DNA from: Oscillospiraceae bacterium
GTDB taxonomy: Bacteria; Bacillota_A; Clostridia; Oscillospirales; Ruminococcaceae
Direction of reading: 5' to 3'
Length of the DNA stretch: 6,722 nucleotides
NCBI GenBank assembly: GCA_017848205.1
Contig: JAGDDO010000381.1
Span: 1-6,722 of the forward strand
Shown here: positions 1-5,559 of the stretch, one piece after another
How the letters are laid out: the number at the start of each line of letters is the position of its first letter
Numbering within the stretch: the stretch's first letter is position 1
Notes under the pieces: generated by a model
The model's database searches: none
What the model was told of the DNA's origin: nothing
The model's input: the letters and a program-made list of their open reading frames with translations, nothing else
Position numbers and translations under genes: made by a program

Positions 1-19
1 ATAAAGGAGGTCATAAACA

Positions 20-949
20 ATGCCTATCAAGATCTCGAAAGACCTTCCCGCTTATAAAACACTGATCGACGAAAACATATTCGTAATGCCCGGTGACGTT
101 GCCGAGCATCAGGATATACGCGAACTGAAGATCGCAATACTCAATCTCATGCCGAAAAAGATCGAAACTGAGACTCAGCTTTTAAGGCTTTTGAGCAACA
201 CGCCTCTTCAGGTCGATATTGACTTTCTCCACGTAGAATCACACGTTTCAAAAAACACCTCAGTCAGTCATCTGAACACTTTTTACAAGACGTTCCGCGA
301 TGTGAAAAACAACTTTTATGACGGACTCATAATTACAGGTGCACCGGTTGAACAGATACCTTTTGAAGAGGTTGACTACTGGGACGAAGTCTGTGAGATC
401 ATGGAATGGTCAAAAACAAACGTTTATTCAACTATGCACATCTGCTGGGGTGCGATGGCCGGTCTTTACTATCACTTCGGCGTGCCGAAGCACGACCTGA
501 GTGAAAAGATGTTCGGCGTCTTTCCGCACAAGGTGCTCAGACGTGAATCACAGCTTTTAAAAGGCTTTGACGACGTGTTTTACGTTCCGCATTCAAGACA
601 CACTGAAGTGCTGCGCGAGGACATTGAAAAAGTTCCTGAGCTCAACATTACCAGTGAGTCCAACATGTCAGGTGTTTACATAGTGTGCAATAAAAACAAG
701 AGACAGTATTTTATCACAGGTCACAGTGAATACGACCGTGATACTCTTGCACAGGAATATTTCAGGGACAGGGACAAGGGACTTCCTATCAAAGTTCCGT
801 ACAACTATTTTCCTGATGACGATCCTGAAAACAAGCCGCTGTTCAGGTGGCGCGGTCAGGCGAATTTAATGTATTCTAACTGGCTGAATTACTGCGTATA
901 TCAGAGAACACCGTATGACCTCAGTGATCTGAGCAAAATGGAGTTCTGA
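20..949 (+). CDS. metA: Homoserine O-acetyltransferase (MetA family)
   Basis: Cytoplasmic enzyme of methionine biosynthesis that acylates the hydroxyl of L-homoserine, making it ready for sulfur incorporation. The 309-residue length is typical of the MetA family (class I glutamine-amidotransferase-like fold). The nucleophile Cys142 lies in the motif HICWGAMAG, and the catalytic His235 and Glu237 lie in TGHSEYDRD; all fall at the family's usual numbering. Residue 111 (in [15 protein letters not shown]) is Glu. In the characterised family Glu111 marks acetyl-CoA users and Gly111 succinyl-CoA users, so the product is predicted to be O-acetylhomoserine despite the common 'succinyltransferase' label. 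The ATG is supported by a strong AAAGGAGGT at 3-11, 8 nt upstream. Only 19 nt of upstream sequence is present, so its promoter or any methionine-responsive leader cannot be seen. No terminator separates it from the next gene. Confidence 0.96.
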   Translation: MPIKISKDLPAYKTLIDENIFVMPGDVAEHQDIRELKIAILNLMPKKIETETQLLRLLSNTPLQVDIDFLHVESHVSKNTSVSHLNTFYKTFRDVKNNFYDGLIITGAPVEQIPFEEVDYWDEVCEIMEWSKTNVYSTMHICWGAMAGLYYHFGVPKHDLSEKMFGVFPHKVLRRESQLLKGFDDVFYVPHSRHTEVLREDIEKVPELNITSESNMSGVYIVCNKNKRQYFITGHSEYDRDTLAQEYFRDRDKGLPIKVPYNYFPDDDPENKPLFRWRGQANLMYSNWLNYCVYQRTPYDLSDLSKMEF

Positions 950-984
950 TATAAAATAATATTAAAATAAGGAGGAGCAGAAAA

Positions 985-1404
985 ATGGAAGAAAACGGTT
1001 CAAAGGGCTTAAGCGTCGCTGCGCTTATCTTTGGTATTCTGGGTATTCTCTGCTGCTGCGTAGGTTTCCCGTTTGCCATCATCGGTCTTATTCTTGCAAT
1101 TATAGCACTTGCCAAGCGCAAGGCTGGAAAGGGTCTTGCAGTTGCAGGTCTTATCACATCACTTATCACACTCATAATCAGTGCTATCGTTGGTATCAGC
1201 ATGATACCTGTTATGCCTTACGTTGGTGAGATGGGCGAATTTTTCTCAGATCCGCAGGCTGCGATCACTGAATACGAAGAAGACGGCACATATCCTGCAT
1301 GGCTCGATCACATGATCGATGACGGTGTAATTACTGAAGAAGATGCTGAACGTGCAATGGATCAGATGGTTCAGAGCGTTAAGAACGCAGGTCAGGCACA
1401 GTAA
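985..1404 (+). CDS. DUF4190-type small membrane protein
   Basis: Small 139-residue membrane protein of unknown function. Residues 9-43 form a long hydrophobic stretch, probably a re-entrant pair of helices broken around GFP (27-29), with three adjacent cysteines at 23-25. A basic loop (AKRKAGKG, 43-50) precedes a second hydrophobic segment (51-78). The arrangement GLSVAALIFGILG ... KGLAVAGLI is the signature I associate with the DUF4190 family. The remaining ~60 residues are acidic and soluble. They contain LDHMIDDGVITEEDAERAM, which resembles a SHOCT-like short helical motif ('dxGxITeEE'); that match is by eye only. A strong AAGGAGGA (969-976) lies 8 nt before the ATG. The gene begins 35 nt after metA with no intervening terminator, so read-through is likely, although the AT-rich gap could also hold a promoter. 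It ends in tandem TAA TAA codons before a strong terminator. Confidence 0.82.
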   Translation: MEENGSKGLSVAALIFGILGILCCCVGFPFAIIGLILAIIALAKRKAGKGLAVAGLITSLITLIISAIVGISMIPVMPYVGEMGEFFSDPQAAITEYEEDGTYPAWLDHMIDDGVITEEDAERAMDQMVQSVKNAGQAQ

Positions 1405-1412
1405 TAACAGAC

Positions 1413-1422
1413 ACTGATCAGT
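1413..1422. repeat. 10-bp perfect palindrome ACTGATCAGT
   Basis: A perfect 10-bp palindrome just after the DUF4190 gene stop. It is short and may be coincidental; no known binding site is recognised. The octamer CACTGATC that overlaps it recurs twice between the LRR and kinase genes (3245 and 3292). Confidence 0.3.
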
Positions 1423-1443
1423 AAAACTGACTTCTGAAAACAG

Positions 1444-1480
1444 AACACCTCTGTTCATTAAAACGAACGGAGGTGTTTTT
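1444..1480 (+). terminator. Rho-independent terminator after the DUF4190 gene, possibly bidirectional
   Basis: A 13-bp stem, AACACCTCTGTTC (1444-1456) with GAACGGAGGTGTT (1465-1477), has one G-U pair and an 8-nt loop and runs into a five-T tract (1476-1480). It sits 40 nt after the DUF4190 stop and 16 nt beyond the stop of the convergent DUF2752 gene. In the reverse direction the hairpin is followed by CTGTTTTC, a weaker T-tract, so it may also stop minus-strand transcription. Confidence 0.92.
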
Positions 1481-1496
1481 GCGTATATATGAAAAA

Positions 1497-1901
1497 TTAA
1501 TAGTTCCATGACGGTTCAAGCACAGGAACAAAATTTCTGATGACATAGAAGACGGTAAGAGCAATAGTCAGTACAATGTAAAACGCCTTTTTCTGCGGAA
1601 ACAGTTTTATGTTCTTTCCGAAGGTCTTAAGCAGAAGTTCCGAGTACCAGAATGCGATGGAAATACACATAAGGAGAATGCTCGGGTTGCTTCTGAGTGA
1701 ACTTAAAAGGTCAAAGCGGAGCAGAAAGTGAACGGCTCTGGTGCATCCGCAGCCGGGACAGTAAAAACCTGAAAGAAGTTTTATAGGGCAAAGATAGTGA
1801 ATGCCAGTGATGAATTTCAGGAAAAGCCTTGAGATGAAAAGTGAAAGTGAAAATATGATAAACGGAAGTGAGACAACAAAAATCTTTTTTTTCATGGGCA
1901 A
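1497..1901 (-). CDS. DUF2752-type membrane protein
   Basis: Small membrane protein of unknown biochemical role, placed in the DUF2752 family by the cysteine motif CPGCGCTRA (residues 48-56), preceded by CP at 38-39. The family hallmark is CPxCGxTRA at the edge of a membrane segment. Hydrophobic segments lie at about 5-30, 72-93 and 106-126, with a basic N-terminus (KKK). The extra Cys53 and Cys38 could add metal ligands or disulfides, which is speculative. Two starts are possible: TTG at 1901 (134 residues), or ATG two codons in at 1895 (132 residues). The purine-rich GGAGAAG at 1912-1906 is better spaced for the TTG. It is convergent with the DUF4190 gene and shares its terminator region. 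No promoter was found between it and the tRNA gene; the nearest good minus-strand promoter is at 2117-2089, beyond the tRNA. Confidence 0.85.
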   Translation of the reverse strand: MPMKKKIFVVSLPFIIFSLSLFISRLFLKFITGIHYLCPIKLLSGFYCPGCGCTRAVHFLLRFDLLSSLRSNPSILLMCISIAFWYSELLLKTFGKNIKLFPQKKAFYIVLTIALTVFYVIRNFVPVLEPSWNY

Positions 1902-1905
1902 CTAT

Positions 1906-1912
1906 CTTCTCC
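1906..1912 (-). promoter_or_regulatory. Ribosome binding site of the DUF2752 gene
   Basis: GGAGAAG on the minus strand. Measured from GGAGA (1912-1908), the gap is 6 nt to the TTG at 1901 and 12 nt to the ATG at 1895. Spacing therefore favours the TTG, while codon preference favours the ATG. Confidence 0.6.
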
Positions 1913-1956
1913 GTAAAACTTTAAGGCAAAAAAGTCTTTGATGGTACTAAAAAGGG

Positions 1957-1985
1957 TTGAAAAGTGACTGATTTTTTGATATAAT
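1957..1985 (+). promoter_or_regulatory. Promoter of the tRNA-Arg gene
   Basis: TTGAAA (1957-1962), a 17-bp spacer and a perfect TATAAT (1980-1985) form a near-consensus housekeeping sigma-70/SigA promoter. The expected start near 1992 would leave a leader of only about 10 nt before the mature tRNA, as is usual for single tRNA genes. Confidence 0.88.
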
Positions 1986-2001
1986 TAAATTAGGAGTAGG
2001 A

Positions 2002-2073
2002 CCGCCTGTAGCTCAGTGGATAGAGCAATACGCTCCGACCGTATGCGCGCAGGTTCAATTCCTGTCAGGCGGA
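2002..2073 (+). tRNA. tRNA-Arg (anticodon CCG)
   Basis: Reads CGG arginine codons. All arms fold by eye. The acceptor is CCGCCTG (2002-2008) with CAGGCGG (2066-2072) and discriminator A2073. The D-stem is GCTC/GAGC with the loop AGTGGATA. The anticodon stem is ATACG/CGTAT with the loop CTCCGAC, placing anticodon CCG at 2035-2037. The variable region is 4 nt (GCGC). The T-arm is GCAGG, TTCAATT, CCTGT with one G-U pair. The 3' CCA is not encoded and must be added by CCA-adding enzyme. A run of seven T residues follows directly (2074-2080). Confidence 0.96.
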
Positions 2074-2080
2074 TTTTTTT
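2074..2080 (+). terminator. T-tract directly after the tRNA, possible terminator
   Basis: Seven consecutive T residues abut the discriminator base, with no separate hairpin between tRNA and T-run. The GC-rich acceptor and T-stem could act as the terminator hairpin, but this is inference. The downstream dyad at 2094-2114 is not followed by a T-run. Confidence 0.45.
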
Positions 2081-2088
2081 ACTTCTTC

Positions 2089-2117
2089 ATTATACAACAG
2101 CAGGAAACTGTTGTCAA
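2089..2117 (-). promoter_or_regulatory. Perfect consensus promoter facing back across the tRNA
   Basis: On the minus strand TTGACA (2117-2112), exactly 17 bp and TATAAT (2094-2089) match the SigA consensus at all 12 positions. Transcription would start near 2082 and run antisense through the tRNA-Arg gene. It is the only convincing promoter seen for the DUF2752 gene at 1901, giving that gene a leader of about 180 nt. An inverted repeat fills the spacer (separate entry), which suggests it is regulated. Confidence 0.75.
2094..2114. repeat. Inverted repeat ACAACAG-N7-CTGTTGT, operator-like
   Basis: Two perfect 7-bp half-sites are separated by 7 bp. The dyad lies between the -35 and -10 hexamers of the minus-strand promoter and overlaps the last three bases of the -35 and the first base of the -10. 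That is a classic position for a repressor operator. No regulator family is recognised. As RNA on the plus strand it would be a 7-bp hairpin without a T-run, so it is a poor terminator. Confidence 0.55.
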
Positions 2118-2223
2118 ATGTCGATGAATTTTCAGGGGTTTTTTAATCGTCTTTAAAGAAGTTTTGCGGCTGTAAGCCGGTTGAATGTACAATCTGTTTT
2201 ATACATTTTACACCAATTCACTA

Positions 2224-2252
2224 TTGCCAATTAATATTTTTTATGCTATAAT
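2224..2252 (+). promoter_or_regulatory. Extended -10 promoter of the LRR/kinase/vWA/PP2C operon
   Basis: TTGCCA (2224-2229), a 17-bp spacer and TATAAT (2247-2252) are preceded by TG at the extended -10 position (TGCTATAAT). The predicted start is near 2259, about 25 nt before the first gene's ATG, leaving only a short leader with the ribosome binding site. No promoter of comparable quality was seen ahead of the three downstream genes. Confidence 0.85.
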
Positions 2253-2284
2253 TATTATAATAATATCTTTTTAGGGAGGATTAT

Positions 2285-3250
2285 ATGAACAGTCAGTTCG
2301 AAAACATAGACGAAGTAAAGGCGGCTCTGAAAAAGATTATAGAAGAAAACGGAGTCGAGTTGTTCAGGGACACAAAAAGATTTACCGGCATTCTCAATGA
2401 CTACATGCCCGACCTTGAAAAAGAGAGACGACTTATCAAGAACGTTATCAATAACAACGTAATAACACAGATGCTCGATGAGCCTGACCAGAAACTTTCC
2501 ATCGTTAAGGCAAGGGAATACATGCTCAACGACATGTTCCTTTCTGCTTATGCTACAGAATTTGTTCTTGACTGCTTTACACACATGTTTGGATGGCCAT
2601 TCACTCCTGAGATCAAGACTGAACCGGATCCGGTTCCTGCGGCCGCACCTGCAAGACAGGAAAAATCGTCCGGCGGCAGGGCTGAAAAGGATGAACCACC
2701 GGTCAAGCAGAAGCCATTCAGACCTTTTGACGCTATCAAGTACAAAATTTTCCCTAATGTAAGGATCCCGGAAGGATACACTGTTATAAACAGCTTTGCC
2801 TTTGACGGATACGGTTTTCTGAAAACTATAAAAATACCTTCCACATGCAAGGTAATCGGTGAATACGCATTCTCGGAATGCAAGAAGCTCCGTGCCGTTA
2901 CTCTTCCTGATACACTCAGAGTTATCCAGAAGGGTGCATTCAGTTCATGCAGTTCACTTGAAAGGATCGAACTCCCGTGGGGCATCACAGCAATTGAGGA
3001 AGATACCTTCTCATTCTGCTCAAATCTTGAAGACATTGTTATTCCTTCAAGCGTTTCAAGCATCGGCGATGCTGCTTTCCAGGGATGCGAAACACTCCGC
3101 GACGTTACACTTCCGGAGACTATCAAGTTTATCGGCAGCAACGTATTTGCTTTCTGCCCGGCCATCACTATCCAGTGCCGTGAAAACTCATACGTACATA
3201 AATTCTGCATGACAAACGGAATCCATTTTGAATTTATAAGGAAACACTGA
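2285..3250 (+). CDS. Cytoplasmic BspA-like leucine-rich repeat protein with helical N-terminal domain
   Basis: First gene of the four-gene unit; 321 residues and probably a protein-binding or sensor subunit (inferred). Residues 1-106 look all-helical (VKAALKKIIEENG; RFTGILNDYMPDLEKERRLI; FVLDCFTHMFGWPF). I believe this is a module found in front of varied C-terminal domains in clostridia, but cannot name the family with certainty. Residues 107-157 are a Pro/Ala/Lys/Glu-rich linker. Six LRR_5/BspA-type repeats of exactly 23 residues start at 161, 184, 207, 230, 253 and 276 (pattern [IL]P-x5-I-x3-[AVT]F-x2-C-x2-L). A cap follows (RENSYVHKFCMTNGIHFEFI). Unlike most BspA-like proteins it has no signal peptide or membrane segment, so it should act inside the cell. 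AGGGAGGA (2273-2280) lies 4 nt before the ATG. Confidence 0.88.
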   Translation: MNSQFENIDEVKAALKKIIEENGVELFRDTKRFTGILNDYMPDLEKERRLIKNVINNNVITQMLDEPDQKLSIVKAREYMLNDMFLSAYATEFVLDCFTHMFGWPFTPEIKTEPDPVPAAAPARQEKSSGGRAEKDEPPVKQKPFRPFDAIKYKIFPNVRIPEGYTVINSFAFDGYGFLKTIKIPSTCKVIGEYAFSECKKLRAVTLPDTLRVIQKGAFSSCSSLERIELPWGITAIEEDTFSFCSNLEDIVIPSSVSSIGDAAFQGCETLRDVTLPETIKFIGSNVFAFCPAITIQCRENSYVHKFCMTNGIHFEFIRKH

Positions 3251-3301
3251 TCTGCTGGCGGAGTTTATCCGGCGATTGTTCCGGTTCTCCGCACTGATCT
3301 G
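3245..3301 (+). repeat. 10-bp direct repeat CACTGATCTG flanking a hairpin
   Basis: CACTGATCTG occurs at 3245-3254, spanning the LRR gene's TGA stop, and again at 3292-3301, 47 bp apart. The intervening hairpin lies between the copies. The CACTGA of the second copy can also pair with TCAGTG at 3314-3319. It may be a small duplication or a processing or regulatory structure; no known element is recognised. Confidence 0.5.
3258..3292 (+). promoter_or_regulatory. Intercistronic stem-loop between LRR and kinase genes
   Basis: GCGGAG (3258-3263) pairs with CTCCGC (3287-3292). After an asymmetric internal loop, CCGG (3269-3272) pairs with CCGG (3281-3284) around an 8-nt loop. No T-run follows, so it is not a normal intrinsic terminator. 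It sits in the only long gap of the operon (107 nt) and could adjust mRNA stability or relative expression of the LRR gene and the downstream triad. That role is inference. Confidence 0.5.
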
Positions 3302-3357
3302 AAAAAAAGCGATTCAGTGAGAAAACAATAAATTATTAAGTAAGGGAATGATAGAAA

Positions 3358-4701
3358 ATGGTAGAATTTAAGCCAGGTCAGACTATTCCTATGGAATACG
3401 GCGGCGAGTTAAAAGTTATAAGCACTCTCGGCCGCGGCGGACAGGGTATAGTTTATCTTGTTGAATACAACAACCTTAAATATGCTCTCAAGTGGTACGA
3501 CATGGACAAGATGCGTGATCCGCAGGCCTTCAGAAAGAACCTTGAAGTAAACATAAAGGACGGCCCGCCGAGCGACAAGTTCCTCTGGCCTAAGTATCTC
3601 ACAAAGATGGGCGTTGACGACAGCTTCGGTTATCTTATGACATTAAGACCGCCGGAGTATGATTCATTCGTTGACATCCTCAACATGTACAAACTTGAAG
3701 TTGATCCTAACACAGGAAAAGCTCACAGAGTAACAGTACAGTTCAAGAACCTTAACGCTCTTGTAACTGCTGCAATAAACATAGTTAATGCTTTCAGACA
3801 GCTCCACAGAGCCGGAAAGAGTTATCAGGACCTTAACGACGGCGGTTTCTTCATCAACGTTGCAAACGGCGACGTTCTTGTCTGCGACTGCGACAACATC
3901 GCTCCTGACGGCTATAACTTCGGTATCGGCGGCAAGCCGGGCTACATGGCTCCTGAAATCGTCCGCGGTGTATGCCGTCCTGACGTTCAGACAGACAAGT
4001 ACTCACTTGCGGTTGTTCTTTTCAAGCTTCTGTTCCGAGGCGATCCTCTTGAAGGTGAAAAGGTAGTAAAGACTGTATGTCTTACTGAAACAGCAGAGCT
4101 CAAGCATTACGGCAAGGAAGCTGTATTCGTATTTGACCCTAACAACGATACAAACCGTCCGGTAAAGGGTATCCACGACAACGTTATCAAGTTCTGGGGA
4201 ATCTATCCGAATTACATCAGACAGGCATTTACATTCACATTCACAACAGGTATCTCACAGGCGAACAAGAGAATCATCGAAAATGAATGGCAGAAGCTTT
4301 TCATCCGACTTCGTTCCGAGATCCTGCCGTGCTACTGCGGAAGAACAACTTTCACTTCAGCATACGATGAAGGCGAAAACAATACATTTATCTGCAGAAG
4401 ATGCGGCAGAAAATACGCAACACTCAAGTTCAGCAACCGTGACTACAGAACACCGATCTACGTGGGAAGAAAGATCTATATGTGTGATGCAGTACCTGGT
4501 TCAGATGATTTCAGCACAGTCGTAGGGGAAGTTGTTGAAAACAAGATCCAGAAGGGTGTGCTTGGTATCAAGAACATGTCCGACAAGGTATGGAAGGTCA
4601 AGATGCCTGACGGATCAATTCATGAAGTTGGTTCAGGAAAGGGATTCCCACTCTGGGCCGGCGTTTCAGCTGATATAGGCGGGGTAAATATCGAATTATA
4701 G
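3358..4701 (+). CDS. Ser/Thr protein kinase-like protein with C-terminal zinc ribbon (TerY-P-type kinase)
   Basis: Predicted soluble 447-residue kinase-fold protein. Visible motifs: glycine loop GRGGQGIV (25-32); ATP-binding Lys45 in YALKW; catalytic loop YQDLNDGGFFI (156-166) with Asp158; DFG-equivalent DCDN (177-180); MAPE (197-200); and TDKYSL (212-217) corresponding to the DxxSL helix. The catalytic loop is atypical: Asn stands where the usual Lys is (160), and Gly163 stands where the Mg-binding Asn is expected. After the kinase domain, C325/C327 and C346/C349 form a zinc-ribbon-like set with an unusual CxC first half. Residues ~360-447 are beta-rich and unassigned. AAGGGA (3342-3347) lies about 10 nt before the ATG. 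It is followed after 19 nt by the vWA gene and then by a PP2C, the TerY-P gene set. Target substrates cannot be read from sequence, and catalytic activity is likely but not certain. Confidence 0.87.
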   Translation: MVEFKPGQTIPMEYGGELKVISTLGRGGQGIVYLVEYNNLKYALKWYDMDKMRDPQAFRKNLEVNIKDGPPSDKFLWPKYLTKMGVDDSFGYLMTLRPPEYDSFVDILNMYKLEVDPNTGKAHRVTVQFKNLNALVTAAINIVNAFRQLHRAGKSYQDLNDGGFFINVANGDVLVCDCDNIAPDGYNFGIGGKPGYMAPEIVRGVCRPDVQTDKYSLAVVLFKLLFRGDPLEGEKVVKTVCLTETAELKHYGKEAVFVFDPNNDTNRPVKGIHDNVIKFWGIYPNYIRQAFTFTFTTGISQANKRIIENEWQKLFIRLRSEILPCYCGRTTFTSAYDEGENNTFICRRCGRKYATLKFSNRDYRTPIYVGRKIYMCDAVPGSDDFSTVVGEVVENKIQKGVLGIKNMSDKVWKVKMPDGSIHEVGSGKGFPLWAGVSADIGGVNIEL

Positions 4702-4720
4702 AAAGGGGTATTAAGTTACC

Positions 4721-5515
4721 ATGGAAGATTTCAGCACTAAAGCAAAAGAGTTAATGGACTTTGATGATGACGATCCGCTTGGCGCTACAGGCGTGTCGAG
4801 AAAAAGTCTTGTAATATTTTTCCTTATCGATACATCAGGCAGTATGAAGGGAACAAAAATGGGTGAGCTCAACACAGCAATGGAAGAGCTTATGCCTGAA
4901 ATAAGAAGCATCGGTGAAGCCGATACAGATATCAAGATCGCAGTTCTCACATTCTCAACAGGATGTGCATGGATGTATCCGGAACCGATCTCAGTAGAAG
5001 AATTTGAATGGGCAAGACTCGAAGCAAAGGGTATCACAGACCTTGGCATGACATTCGAGGAGCTCAACAGAAAGCTTTCAAGATCAGAATTTCTTAATTC
5101 ACCTTCACTTTCATTCGCCCCTGTTATTTTCCTTATGACAGACGGTTATCCTACAGATGACTACAAGGCAGGACTCAGAAAGCTTCAGGTGAACAGCTGG
5201 TACAGATACGGACTTAAAGTTGCTCTGGGTATCGGCAAGGAAGCAAACGACGATATGCTTGCTGAATTTACAACATCGCCTGACACTGTTGTTCATGCTT
5301 ACTCAGGCGGTCAGCTTGCTCAGCTCATCAAGAAGATCGCAGTTACATCTTCACAGATCGGAAGTAAGAGTATGACTCTTGCCGATGACGTTCTCCGCGA
5401 TCTTAACGATGTTGACGTTCTTGACAAAAAGCAGGAACAGCTTGCTGAACAGATCAAGAACATTGTAGATTCAGACGAATTCCCTAAGGACGTACCATTC
5501 GACTCAGGATGGTAA
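4721..5515 (+). CDS. TerY-like von Willebrand factor A (vWA) domain protein
   Basis: Soluble 264-residue protein, mostly one vWA domain (about 28-210). The metal-ion-dependent adhesion site looks complete: DTSGS (Asp37, Ser39, Ser41), Thr106 in GITDLG and Asp141 in MTDGYPTD. It should therefore bind Mg2+ or another divalent ion and use it to hold a partner protein. The N-terminus is acidic (DFDDDD, 13-18), and the last ~50 residues contain a helical, heptad-like segment (LDKKQEQLAEQIKNIV). There is no signal peptide or membrane anchor. It resembles the TerY-type vWA proteins found with a kinase and a PP2C, where a scaffold or metal-sensing role is proposed. AAAGGGG (4702-4708) directly follows the kinase stop and lies 12 nt before the ATG, a slightly long spacing. 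Translation coupled to the kinase is likely. Confidence 0.9.
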   Translation: MEDFSTKAKELMDFDDDDPLGATGVSRKSLVIFFLIDTSGSMKGTKMGELNTAMEELMPEIRSIGEADTDIKIAVLTFSTGCAWMYPEPISVEEFEWARLEAKGITDLGMTFEELNRKLSRSEFLNSPSLSFAPVIFLMTDGYPTDDYKAGLRKLQVNSWYRYGLKVALGIGKEANDDMLAEFTTSPDTVVHAYSGGQLAQLIKKIAVTSSQIGSKSMTLADDVLRDLNDVDVLDKKQEQLAEQIKNIVDSDEFPKDVPFDSGW

Positions 5516-5559
5516 TCAAGAAGTTTCGAATTGATTAAGAAAAGAGGGATGAGTCAATA

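Noticed and set aside
921..1202. Hydrophobic minus-strand open frame opposite the DUF4190 gene
   Set aside because: Its hydrophobicity mirrors the opposite membrane segments, and the plus-strand gene has the strong ribosome binding site and family motif.
2094..2114. Dyad as an intrinsic terminator of the tRNA gene
   Set aside because: The hairpin has only 7 bp and is followed by CAAATG, not a T-run; its position inside a consensus promoter explains it better as an operator.
2139..2144. T-run at 2139-2144 as a terminator
   Set aside because: No stable stem precedes it; GGGG upstream has no matching partner close by.
2118..2204. Very short peptides in the gap between the tRNA and the LRR gene
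   Set aside because: The longest candidates noticed are about 12 to 17 codons and lack ribosome binding sites on either strand.
2548..3210. 220-codon open frame on the minus strand, opposite the LRR gene
   Set aside because: It is antisense to clear LRR_5 repeats, has no recognisable domain, and shows no ribosome binding site or promoter I could support; the repeats' codon pattern keeps the antisense frame open.
3301..3345. Separate promoter for the kinase gene
   Set aside because: AT-rich sequence such as AATAAATTATT is present, but no -35 hexamer stands at a proper distance; read-through from 2224-2252 is simpler.
4711..5067. Open frame on the minus strand opposite the vWA gene
   Set aside because: Antisense of the MIDAS-containing vWA coding sequence; Ser-rich translation without family features.
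5304..5311. TCAGGCGG in the vWA gene as a copy of the tRNA 3' end (att repeat)
   Set aside because: The match is only 8 bp, inside a conserved coding region, and far too short to support an attachment site.
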